This document shows, in pieces, positions 1-10,547 of a stretch of 64,000 bases of DNA; position 1 is the stretch's first letter; each line of letters begins with the position of its first letter. Under the pieces are notes generated by a model. It ran no database searches. It was not told the origin of the DNA and was given only the letters and a program-made list of their open reading frames with translations. A program made the position numbers and the translations under genes. Source of the DNA: Calliphora vicina (Eukaryota; Arthropoda; Insecta; Diptera; Calliphoridae); NCBI RefSeq assembly GCF_958450345.1, contig NC_088780.1, positions 160,376,726-160,440,725 on the forward strand, read 5' to 3'.

Positions 1-65
1 AATGGACCCAAGTGAGATGGTGGAGGAGTCCCAATACATAAAAGTTTACGTCCATTGTTGGTTAT

Positions 66-460
66 GTGTTAGGGCCAAATTATATTCATCGTTTGAGAGG
101 TCTTTAAATATCTATCATTAGATATCCATATTGTCTATATTAATGACTTAGTAATCCAGTTATAGATCAATAATAGGTCTAAAATCGAGTTAGAATTTTT
201 ATCTAATATGACAGCCATTTGTGGGCCGACTTTCTCGATTTTAAATAGCAAACGAACCGGGTTTTTATAGCTGATATATTGATGTATGAATTATGTATGT
301 ATATTATTTGGGCACTGCGGATAGTTGATTTTAACATACAGACGGACATGGCTATGTCTACTCCGCTATCTTTAACGATCCAGAATATACTTCATGTGGT
401 CGCAAATGAAAAATGTAGAAAAATTTAAATGAAATGATAAACTTATATATCGCCACCTTA
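66..460 (+). mobile_element. D1 DINE-like repeat, partial
   Basis: This fragment shares blocks with the better copies at 17.7 and 50.7 kb: the TCATTAGATATCCATATTG block, the 'gacttagtaatccag' block, the GGACATGGCTA core and the 'aaaaatgtagaaa' end. The hairpin end is missing on the left. It lies tail to tail with the next copy. It is non-coding and old, with many mismatches. Confidence 0.7.
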
Positions 461-511
461 AATGCAAAATAAAGTAACTACACTTTTATTTCAATAATAA
501 TCAATAATAAT

Positions 512-1692
512 AAAGTATTTTCACCATGAGGCAAGGGTGTATATAAGTTTGTCATTCCGTTTGTAATTTCTACATTTTTCATTTGCGACTCCACAAAGTA
601 TATATATTCAGGATCGTAATAGATAGCGAAGTCGATATAGCCATGTCCGCCTGTCCGTCTGTATGTTGAAATCAACCTTCCGTATCCCCCAAATAATTTA
701 CATATATGATTCATACATCGACGAAATCGGCCCACAAATGGCTGAGATATAAGGAAAAAACTGGGATAACCTCGATTTTTGGCCTATTTTTGATCAATAT
801 CTGGATTTCTAAATATGTATATACAATATGAATATCCAATGATAGATATTTCTAAGTTCATTGCAACGATGCATATAAGGCTATAGTAACCCAGCAAAAA
901 CTTTGCTTACCTAGTAAGCCAGCAAGTATAATTGGAGCAAAGCGATAACTACTTATTATTTGACTGAAACACTACTTACCGTTGTTCGAGATTTTTAAAA
1001 AATTCAGGGGTCAAGCTTACAAATGTACTTACAATCAGTTGAGAAATAAGTAGTAAATTCACAACAAGAATATGTAGCTAAAAAAAAACACAAAAAATGT
1101 TGCCTTGTGTGGGAATCGAACAGTCAAGCTGCTAACTCACTGCTCCATGTACGAGTTATTTTATTGTAAGTTAACAATAGTTTTAACATCAACATATAAA
1201 TGAATATGATATGAACAAAAAAATTAATGGCTTTGACAGGTGGCGAACCACTAACCTCCCGTTTTCCAGTCAAACACACTAGATAGCTGTGCTAAATGCA
1301 AAAGTTCATTACCAGCCTGCATAAAAATAAGTACTTATTCTAGTAAATAAAATAATGTGCTGGGTAACCACCACTCCTTACAAAAGAATGCATGAAATAA
1401 CTAGTGGTCATTACAAAAATTCACAAAATTTTTCCTGTGAAGTTGAACCTACCATAGGTCAAAATCGGGAAATCGAATTTTTTTTGGCACCAGAAAAATT
1501 TTTTTTTATAAATTTTTTCAATAGAATTAAAAAAAAATTTTGAAAAAACTTTTTAAAATAAATTAAAAAACAATTTCGAAAAAAGTTTTTTAAAAAAAAT
1601 TGAATTTTTTTTCATAAAAATATTTAAAAATTTAATTTGAAAGTATAGCTTGATGAAGGGTATATAAGATTCGGCACAGTAAAGTTGATTAA
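512..1692 (-). mobile_element. D1 DINE-like repeat, interrupted
   Basis: Read on the minus strand, this copy starts with the hairpin end near 1692 (gattcggcacag) and finishes near 512. Its two parts, 512-889 and 1440-1692, are separated by about 550 foreign bases. In other copies the same position reads straight through from 'ggctatag' to 'acctac'. A short open frame over 478-735 is only the translated repeat core and recurs in other copies. Confidence 0.7.
890..1439. mobile_element. MITE-like insertion with tRNA-like segments
   Basis: The insertion splits a D1 repeat. The left end is CCCAGCAAAAACTTTG and the right end, read inward, is CACAGGAAAAATTTTG, an imperfect inverted match. TAA precedes the left end. 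A second possible right end is GTGCTGGG followed by TAA at 1359-1367, which would give a 3-bp TAA duplication and a 475-bp element. On the minus strand it holds two B-box-like motifs, GTTCGATTCCC (about 1111-1121) and GGTTCGCCACC (about 1240-1250), each preceded by weak A-box-like sequence. Neither folds convincingly as a whole tRNA. Confidence 0.5.
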
Positions 1693-1767
1693 AATGTTTG
1701 AAAGTTTGTTTTTGCTTTTCCCATAAATATCACTTTGGTGACGTGATTTACAAAATTAGGGCCTTAA

Positions 1768-1925
1768 TTCCTTTAGTTTTTTCTTACTAACTTATATTGA
1801 CGTACCTAAACGGTGTTAAGAATCATTCCTAGGAAGTTCATATGTTTATTGTGATCTTAGGTACATTTTTGCAGTTGATTGTTTCCTTGAATTTTGAACG
1901 GTTTTCTGAACAGGGGAAAAAAATA
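1768..1925 (+). repeat. Dispersed repeat R1, copy A
   Basis: This stretch matches 4826-5010 in the same orientation with few differences. Shared blocks include TTTAGTTTTTTCTTACT, AAGAATCATTCCTAGGAAG and TTGAATTTTGAACGGTTT. No coding content or terminal repeats are seen, so it is probably part of an unrecognised transposable element. Confidence 0.75.
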
Positions 1926-4104
1926 GAAGTTTTAGACGCATAAAAAAATCATTTATAAGAGTTATATATGTTTTTTACCTAAATATAAGTGGAAATTTCT
2001 ACCGTTTGGATTTTTTAAGTTTTTTAAGTGAGTTCTTGGTGATCTCAGGTCTATATAAATAAATTATTGATAAAACTCTTTACTTTCGGAATATGACAAA
2101 CAAATTAAGTATTAATGTCCTTTGTGACACATCTGTAAAGGATATTCGTGTCATAATTCAAATTCTGTACCGATTTCAGCTATAATTTAGAAATCTATTG
2201 AATGAGAGAACTTGTACAAACTCATCCAAGACGTTATATAAATCTATAGTTTTGTAAAAGCTGTTAACATTCAGTTTTTGGTTATTTTTTATCAATTTGT
2301 TTTAAATTTCAAGTTGTACCTTTAACTTCATGTCACCCTGTTTATAATACATCATCATTGTACATGTAGAGTTAAAACCAGAACCCAAAAACACAAAAAA
2401 TCAAAACAATATAAAAAATATATTTCTTATAGATGTAAAAGTATAAAAAAACCTCACACCCTTTTCTATTTCTGCCAAAACACTCTTTCTCCTTGGGCCG
2501 TTCCGCTTTTTCAGTACGTACTCGTACACCAGGGAGTAACATGTGCGTAATATTGAATAAATGTGTCTGTGTAATAAAGGGAAACATTTGTTTTGTACAA
2601 GGACTCTTATTTAAGTAGAAAGTGAATACGAGCGTGTGTGTGTGTGTTGTCAAAATTTACCCTGCAGCTCTTGGTACTGGCTTAGGAACTTTCCATAGTC
2701 TTTGACTCAGTTTGTCCCTATTCGATTTCATTCAAATTCAGAGTATACATTCTACCCTTTGCTTCGCATTATATGATGTAAAACCCAGAAAAATATCTTC
2801 ACATTTTATAACCCTCTAAACTTGGGACTATCGGTCATTTATGCGAAAAATTGTCAATGTTCGGAATCGAATACATTTGTAGCGCGTAAACCGATTTTAT
2901 CAATTATCTAAAAGGAATTAGTTTTGTCTTCCTTGCACAAGGATCTCTCATATGTAGAAATGCATTTTTGCTGCCCTTAGTAATCTAAAGTGAAGTCAAT
3001 TGTCACTTTAGTGTCACTAAGTAATCTACAGCGTAGTCATTTCAAATATTTGTTCTACTTCACTTTAGAAAGCTAAAATAACTATCCTCCAGAAGTAATA
3101 TGTTGGTGTGTCTATAGTCACTATGAACATGTTGAAGTAACTAGTCGCATAGCTAGTAGTGAACCTAAATTAAAGGCAAAATCGCTAGTTCGGCACAGTC
3201 ACCCAAAACTACTGGGTGTATTGATATATTTTTTAGGCGTTCATTCGCGTTAAGCACATATAGTACATACCAAATGAAGAATGTATGCATGTCGGAGAAT
3301 TTCAATGTAAAAACGAAAAAAACAAAAAAAAAGAAATAACATTTTATTACATCCGTACGATAAAGCATATCATATGTTAACATATTCCTATCATCATACC
3401 GCATCATATATAATGCCTAAAAACACCATACCCCAAATCATACCATATTAGAGACCCATAGCTTGCCATACGTGCAACATTAATATGAATAAGAATAAAA
3501 GAACAAAACAGAACAGAACGGAACTGAACAGAAGATTCACAAAAAGTGTGTGCTATATGAAAAAGAAAGAAAAGAAGAAACAATTTAACAAAATCACTTC
3601 AAATATCTTTCAGTCCTTTCTCATTGATTTCTCAAATTATGTCCCTGAAGTTTTCTTTTCTTACGTTCTTGATTTTATTATCAATCAGTTTTCCGTTTTC
3701 CTCTTCTGCCGTTTTCAATTTGGTGTTATTTCTATTTCCCTGTGACATAATTGCCAATAATTGCTATTATTGTTGTTGTTAGAGAATAGCTCTTTTCCTC
3801 ATTTCCCCTTGTTATTGTTGTTGTTGTATTCCCAATTCTCCAGTAGATTAAAACGACCAAAAATGGTTTCATATTGTCACCAATAAATCACTTCCTGTTC
3901 TTGCCTTTACTTCCATTCCACTTATTTAGTATAAGTATAGTTTGGTTACATTAGATTTCTGTTGTTATATCATGAAATAGTGCGTAAATTAATAGAAACA
4001 ATAATACTTATCGCTTGGTATTCTTGGGGGACTAAAAGGTCTATTTAAATGAATCATGGTGCAGGGTAAGAGTCAATTCTGCTCAATTTTTAAATCGTTT
4101 TCTT
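1926..4104. other. No recognised gene or element
   Basis: This is A+T-rich sequence with short runs of poly-A/T, a (GT)n stretch near 2635 and GAACA-like simple sequence near 3500. Open frames at 2372-2653, 3165-3407 and 3485-3745 are low in complexity and match no family I know. Confidence 0.5.
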
Positions 4105-4780
4105 ATTGGGTTAAGCGAAGTAGGGGGCGTATGACTTAAAAATGTGAGATATTTTGAAACATTTCTACAATATAAATTTATTGAAAGTATTGGCCATTAT
4201 TAGCTTTGACCTTTATCCATCTTTCTGGCATCATATGGATTTCGAAACAAAAGAAGCTCATCTTTTGAGGCCATGAACTAATCAAGCCAATTTCGGATAT
4301 TCTGTGCTAAATTGAAGCGTATACAAGAGAGAGCGATCTGAATTGATCGAAACAAATAGAAGTCGAAAGGGGCACGATCTGGAATATAAAGCGGGTGAGG
4401 CAAACCTTCCCAACCACTTCATTCTAAACACTTTTTAATAGGTATTGCAAGATGTGACCAATCGTTGTCATGATGGAATATTACGGCTTCATGTGTGGCC
4501 GCATATTTTAGGATTTTTTTGGCCAATCAGTTGCGTTCTTTTATGCGTTCGTCTTTCAAGGTCTCTCGGCTTCAATTCCTATGGTACCCAATTTCCCTAC
4601 TTTTGAATGAATCCTGCTGCTCTCAAACATTTTGAAATTGCTGCTTGAGTAGCTCCCAATGATTTTGCAAACTCTTGTTGAGTTTGACAGCAATCTCAAT
4701 GGAGTAATGCCTCCAAGTCTTGTTCTTCAAAATATTGTTGATTTACTACTCTAAATTCAAAAAACTTCATCTTAAAGATT
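4105..4780 (-). pseudogene. Mariner (Mos1-like) transposase relic, internally deleted
   Basis: The minus strand shows two separated pieces of a mariner transposase. The N-terminal half lies near 4760-4550 with motifs like CCQTQQEFAKSLGATQ and GNWVP-ELKPRDLERR. The C-terminal part lies near 4470-4200 with HDNDW-like, EGLPHPLYIPD and ASKDELLLFRNPYDARKMDK. A mariner transposase is about 345 residues; here the middle, with the first catalytic Asp, is missing and stops and frameshifts abound. A terminal-repeat remnant (gtatgacttaaaaatg) lies near 4127, matching the end at 12,280. It cannot encode an active enzyme. Confidence 0.85.
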
Positions 4781-4825
4781 TAGAAATAATTTTTTTTAAA
4801 GCTGCCTAAAAGTATGCTTTAGTTT

Positions 4826-5010
4826 GTAATAATTCCTTTAGTTTTTTCTTACTCACTTATATTGACCTACCTAAACGCTGTTAAGAATCATTCCTAGGAA
4901 GTTCATATGTTCTAAAAAGTTGTTTATAGAGATCTTAGGTACATTTTTGTAGTTGATTGTTTCCTTGAATTTTGAACGGTTTGCTATCTATGGACCTGAA
5001 TTGGGGAAAA
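4826..5010 (+). repeat. Dispersed repeat R1, copy B
   Basis: This is the second copy of the repeat at 1768-1925, same strand, about 3.06 kb downstream. It carries a short extra segment (tctaaaaagttgtttatag) that copy A lacks. Copy B abuts the dead mariner at 4.1-4.8 kb. Confidence 0.75.
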
Positions 5011-5290
5011 AAAGTAAAAAAAAAATCAATTTTTTTAAGTTTTTTGCGATTTTGATCTTGAAGATGAAGTTTTTTTGATTTTATATGTTCACAATTTGTA
5101 TTCTCTATGACAAGGATATTTGGGGGCCCATTAAAAAAAGTCCATGCTTTGGGCAAAACTGGGAGACACGGGTCTTTTTTTTTGGTCTTTTTTGATGTAG
5201 TGGTGTCTGTATATGGTTATATTTCCATGACTCAAAAAATAACATACTGTTATCAAATATATAAACCAAAAAATTCTTATTCCCTGGTTA

Positions 5291-7011
5291 TCTATATATA
5301 TAAAAGAGTAACGTTACTGACTCACTGACTGACTGACTGACTGATTCATCATCGCACAGCCCAAACGACTGAAGATAGAATCATGAAATTTTAACTGTGG
5401 GTTCCTCCCTCCTCAAAACGATTCGATAAGAAGGGATTTTTTGCAAATTCGAACGTTTAGGGGATAAAAAAGGGTAAATTCGGTAACCTTATATCTTAAA
5501 AACTAATAAAGATACAAAAAAACTTAAAATTGCATGTTACTCCATTCAAAAAATAAGCTGACAGGTGTTTCGTACTTTTTCGAAATTCGAAACTTTTAGG
5601 GGAGAAAACGGGTAAAAACTGTATTTTGGTACTTTTTTGGCACCCTATGTATCTTTTAAACCAATAAACATAGAATCAAATTTTAAATCGTATTCTTTAC
5701 TTATCAAAAAATAAAAAAATGGTACTTTTTGGAAATTCGAGCCCTAAAGGGATAAAAATTGTGTTTATTTTTGGTACTTTTTCATAAAATATGTTTTTCT
5801 ATAATTTGACATAGACATACGAATATTTTATTATGAGCTCACACCACGTTACAGAAATTTATTTGAATAAAATTGTACCACCTCAATGGGGATAAAAAAG
5901 GTACCCAAAAGGGGATAAAATCGGGAAAATACATTATATTTGAAATTATTAAGCCAATTTTGATATTTTTTTAACGTTGGTTCCTGGATTCATACAAAAA
6001 TTAACTAACAGGGTGTTATTTGGAACTCGAGTACCTAGGTGTATATTGGGCTAAATCCGGGTAAACAGTTTGGTACTTTTTTTAAAACATATTTATTCTT
6101 GGGCACATTAACACAGATTTTAATATTTTGGGACATGCCTGTATCATAAACAATTTTGGCAAAATGGAATATTTTTAAATTTCAAACTTGAGAGTGCTCA
6201 AGGAAGAAAAGGGAAATTGGTACTTTTCTCCTAATGGTACTTTTTTAACATTTTAAATTATTTCAGTTATCGACATTAAAGTTAGATGATATGTATCTGA
6301 GTGAAGTTAGTGTTAGGAATAGGGGATACTATTTAGGTACCAAAATGTGTGAACTGAACTATAGGTACTTTTTTGTTCTTCTAATGATACTTTTTTGAAT
6401 TTTCTATAACAATGAACTTAGAAACATGAAATTAAACATATATGGTCCTAAGTGAGTGAGAATTCTAGGGGGAGACTTTTTGGTACTTTTTCTTTATTGG
6501 AATGTCACTTTTTGTAATTTCTTCACCAATGAACCTAGAAACATGAAATAAAGCTTATATATAAACCGAGTGAGTGGGAAACCACAAGTGTGGGTTTTTT
6601 GGTACTTTTTCTATATTCTAATGGTACTTTTTGAATTTTCTATTATATAATGGACCTAGAAATATGAAATTAAGCGTATATGGTCCTAAGTGATTGAAAA
6701 TTCAAGGGGATATCTCATGGTGCTTTTTGTTTATTCTAATGGTACTTTTTTGAATTTTCTATAACTATGGAACATGAAATTAAGAATACATGGTCCTAAG
6801 TGAGTTAGAATTCTATGGGGCGACTTTTTGGTACTTTTTCTTTATTCGAATGGTACTTTTTGTAATTTCCTCACCAATGAACCTAGAAACATGAAATAAA
6901 GGTTATATGAACCAGAGTGAGTGGGAATCCACAAGTGGGGGATTTTTAGTACTTTTTATATATTCTAATGGTACTTTTTTTAATTTCCTATAATAATGGA
7001 CCTAGAGTTTC
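5291..7011 (+). mobile_element. Helitron-like repeat with tandem 3' part
   Basis: The left end reads TCTATATATATAAAAG directly after an A, the form expected of a Helitron 5' end (TC after A). It is followed by a (CTGA)n tract at about 5317-5344 and the phrase 'gaatcatgaaatttt'. The body repeats phrases such as 'gggataaaa' and 'ggtacttttt'. I could not fix a CTRR 3' end with a hairpin, and there is no Rep/helicase coding. An unrelated non-autonomous element is the alternative. Confidence 0.4.
6361..7011 (+). repeat. Tandem array, ~119-bp units in a ~350-bp higher-order pattern
   Basis: Six units start near 6361, 6480, 6600, 6719, 6829 and 6947, each opening with 'ggtactttttc' and containing 'aatggacctagaaacatgaaat'-like text. 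Units 2 and 5 share 'cctagaaacatgaaataaag' and 'gagtggga'. Units 1 and 4 share 'gtgag-tagaattcta'. Units 3 and 6 share 'tatattctaatggtac'. The real repeat is therefore a trimer about 350 bp long, present twice, with the last unit cut short. Confidence 0.8.
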
Positions 7012-7019
7012 CAAAAAAT

Positions 7020-7212
7020 TTTCCACAAATTCTTTCAGTTGATAAATTATTGATTGGTATTGACTTTAAGATTCATAATTGTTTTATTATAATCAAAATC
7101 ATGATGAAATTGGACAAAAACAAGTTGTATATGAAACTAAATTTTGCTACCAACTTTTGTGAGGATCGGTCCATTTGAGAGCCTAAATAAATAAAAAAAT
7201 ATCTTCTCTTAC
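7020..7212 (-). mobile_element. D3 DINE-like fragment
   Basis: On the minus strand it ends with 'acaagtaagaga' and contains GGACCGATCCTCACAAAAGT, which resembles the repeat beginning near 58,745. It is only the hairpin-side end of that family and sits directly against the tandem array. Confidence 0.5.
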
Positions 7213-8437
7213 TTGTTGCTGAAAATAACTAAAATCTTTTCATAAACAGCTGATAAATGAAATGACTGTTGCTCCCACCTTTTTGTTTTCAGCAATTAAT
7301 AACTTCCACATAATATTCCTGCAACTACAAATATAAATGAATACATGTCACATTTAAGTGAGAGTATCGCCTTAATTTGTATCTAAATGTGTAAATGTTT
7401 TAAATACTAAGTATTTTCTCTACCCAGCACTATTTTTAATTTTACTTTACATTCAATTAGCCCAGGGGAATAATGCCTGCTGTTTTTGAACTCGTAATAG
7501 GAATAGAGGTTTGTGTTTGTTTGTTTATTTATGTATGTGAATGAGTGAGTGTGCCCAGAAAGATTTCATCGATCATTATCCATAACCACAAAAAACAATA
7601 ACAAAATCTTTATTTTATATTTAATGCAGCCATCAAAATCATTGTTAACCCTCTTATTTAAAAATTGACAAGTTTATGAGTGCAGGCAGTCTTAGTACGA
7701 GGGTTGTTAGATAGATGTCAAAGGGGTATTTAAAATGTATTTGTTAACAAATATCTATGATAAGTAGCATCTGTTAATGGTTGTTGTTTTAAAAATATTT
7801 TGATATTTATAAGGTATTTTCTTATTGACAGTTGTTGAGAGTATCCCCTTTAAGGGAAGAAACTGTACAGAACATATGTATGATTTATAATGAGAATTTT
7901 GATTTCAGTTGTGGCGCCTTTAATTTTAGCCGCCCCTTTAGGAATTGAAATTATTTAAATATTATTATATGATCAACAAAAATTTTTTATAAAATGTTAG
8001 TATTTTAAATTCTACTTAAACGAAATATACTTTATAACGAAATGAATTTTTGTGCTTACATCAATTTGAAATATAAGTGTTTAAACCAAATTCAATTTGT
8101 AATATTTAAATTGTTATAGAAAAATTGAAAATTGAAACTATTATGTCCTGAAACATTTCCGTCAGAGATTTCTCGATCATGGTAATTTTTGTCACTTTTT
8201 TCATGTGTCACAATGTCCGGACATGTCCGTGGTCTTTATGACATTTGGTAATTATGACACATCACTCTGGCACGGTGTTCTGAATGGTTTTCAAAGTAAA
8301 TATAATGGTAGTCGTTGGCTTGAAATATCGTTGCTTTACGAAAACTTACATTTTTAGCTAACGCAGGACATTTTTTTACATTCTTATTTATAACATTTCC
8401 CTTTTTGAATTAATTTGATCTAAATTATATATGTACA
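7213..8437. other. No recognised gene or element
   Basis: A+T-rich DNA with no terminal repeats or coding similarity that I can see. A short GC-richer patch, tgtccggacatgtccg, near 8213-8228 is a partial palindrome of unknown meaning. Confidence 0.4.
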
Positions 8438-8439
8438 TA

Positions 8440-9732
8440 CAGTGACCGACAAAAGTCCACATACGACCATTATTTTCGTAACTCGCGGATTGCTAAACCA
8501 TAATTAGTAAAATTGATGATGCAGTTTTATTTCAAATGCATTTTTATTAATATAACAAAAAAATATCGCTAAATTTATAATTAATTTAACTTTTATTCAC
8601 AAAAAATTAAAAAAATATGTTGACAAAAGTCTACATACGATCTTTACACTAAATAAACATTTTTCAGCGAATACACGGCATCTACAAGCGTCTGGCATCG
8701 AAGCAACTAAATTTTCCAGTTCTGCGGACGTTATATTTTGCCATTCTTCTGGAAGGTTCTCCTTTAACATTGGTGCACAAGTAATAAGATGTTTTCGGAT
8801 CTTCCGTTGTAGAATTGCCCACACGTGCTCAATAATATTTAAGTCCGGGCTTTAAGGAGGTGTGTACAATTGTCATGGGGCATGGTAGAGTAGCCAATCT
8901 TTGACAATTTGAGACCAATGTTTCGGATCGTTATCTTGCTGAAATATCCAACTTTAACCAAGAGTTAAAATATCAACTGGTGCTCTCAAATTTTGTTCCA
9001 AAATGGATTTGTACTGACAACGATCCATATTATCCTCAATAAAAACTAACTTTCCCACTCCAGCAGCAGCGACAATACCCCAAACCTTAACTGTAGTGAG
9101 TAAGTTTTTCGGATCCATTGCTGTATTTGTTTTGCGCCATACTTTATCTCTCCCATCACTTCCAAATATGTTATACTTCAACTCATCAGTGAACAAACCT
9201 CACTTCCCGAATTCCATGTCCTTTTCAAAGTGCTTTTATGAGAATTCCAAACGAAGTTTGCGATCTTTAAATTGTTCGTGGATGAATAATAACTTCTGAT
9301 CTTGTTGCGAGTTCTTTGGCCAATTTTGTGGTATTTACTTTTGAGTTTTTGTTGACTTCTTTTAAAATGAAGATTTCATCTCTACGATGTAATTTCTTTG
9401 GGCGACCACTTCGCAGCTTGTCTTTAACTCTACCAGTGTTTTCAAAGTTACTGAATATTGTTTGAACTGTAGACTTAATAAATTGCATTGCTTATCTGTT
9501 AGTATTAAAAGAAAACAGGACATGCTGTGGTCGTATGTAGACTTTTGTCAATGTTTTTTTTATTGTTTTTTATGAATAATTTTGCAAGTTTACATTGCAA
9601 CAACATTTTTTATGGCACATAGCAATAAAAATAGATTTCAAACAAAACTGCATTATTATTTTTTTATTTACCGGGTTTTCTCTAATAAAGCGGCAAAAAT
9701 TGTGTCCGTTCGTAGACTTATGTCGACCACTG
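8440..9732 (-). mobile_element. Complete but inactive Tc1-like transposon with IR/DR ends
   Basis: The 1293-bp element is flanked by TA on both sides (8438-8439, 9733-9734). Outer ends are CAGTGACCGACAAAAGT and, inverted, CAGTGGTCGACATAAGT. A second copy of the core, TGACAAAAGTCTACATACGA, lies about 180 bp inside each end (8621-8640 and 9531-9550, inverted). This is the inverted-repeat/direct-repeat layout of many Tc1-like elements, where the transposase binds each end twice. It carries one broken transposase gene on the minus strand and is non-autonomous today. Confidence 0.9.
8597..9488 (-). pseudogene. Tc1-like transposase, frameshifted
   Basis: The minus strand begins at 9488 with MQFIKSTVQTIFSNF and the paired helix-turn-helix region (GRVKDKLRSGRPKKL). 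The catalytic part follows in pieces: FTDELKYNIFGSDGR (first Asp), WRKTNTAMDPKNL, VGKLVFIEDNMDR, IFQQDNDPKHW (second Asp) and SPDLNIIEHVW (Glu), then MWAILQRKIRKHL. All three DDE residues are still readable, but in different frames. Stops occur near 9219, 9200 and 8852. The length fits the usual 340 or so residues. It sits inside the element at 8440-9732, and no intact source copy is in this window. Confidence 0.9.
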
Positions 9733-9734
9733 TA

Positions 9735-10499
9735 GGTGTATATTGTCTTTCAAACCATCTTACATCCAAAAAAATATCTAATCCCACAAACCCCTTGAAA
9801 CAAAACAATCAAAAGTTTCTTCGGAAAAAGCTGAATACCAGAATTTCCCACAAATCAGTATATTGTGAAAATATAAGGAAACTCTCAACATCAATTTGAG
9901 GAGCTCTTAATGGCTTCGTTTTATTTCAATACATAAATAATTTTATTTGCAAATTAAACTTTTCTCCACAAAATGTATTCCAATAAAATCTTACCGAGTA
10001 CTTTTACATATTCCGTTATTAACGACGATCAACAATTTGAAATTGAGTTGCAGTAGACTGCATAGTGTCATATAAAAGCCAATAGTCGTTCGAAAGAAAG
10101 GTACTCTATTCTATTTCCAGAATACGGTTATAGGATAACAGAAAGCACTATGATTTCATTAATCATTCATAAGTTTTCACTCTTAACACGTGCATTGCCT
10201 TCCATTTAGAGTTAACATAAAAGTAAATATTTTCTGTGGTTTCAAAACTATCAATTAAGTAAGGGAATGAAAGTAATAAGAGTCAAAACTTTAAATCTGC
10301 AGTGAACTCACAATAATTTTGATCATTTAACCGTTCTGATCTGACTCTTTCGAGAAGCTGCAGTCTTATCCTTGTTACATCTAAACACTATAGGCAATGG
10401 CTAGAAAAGTTTAGTATGACCATCTCCAATAGAATTTAGTCTTTCTCAGCAAGTTCATCTACTCTTTCGTTTCCTTGGATGCCGTTGTAGAAATGTTGG
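9735..10499. other. No recognised gene or element
   Basis: A+T-rich sequence between the Tc1-like element and a mariner copy. An open frame at 9582-9899 runs out of the transposon end and has no family features. Confidence 0.4.
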
Positions 10500-10547
10500 A
10501 TTTTTTTTAACCTTTTAGCTTTTATTTTGAAACATTTTTACAATAAA

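Noticed and set aside
1095..1165. Genuine tRNA gene on the minus strand
   Set aside because: The B box is good, but the T stem and acceptor stem do not pair, so I treat it only as tRNA-like.
6361..7011. Regularly spaced repeats that could suggest a CRISPR array
   Set aside because: Units are contiguous at about 119 bp with no unique spacers, and the genome is clearly eukaryotic.
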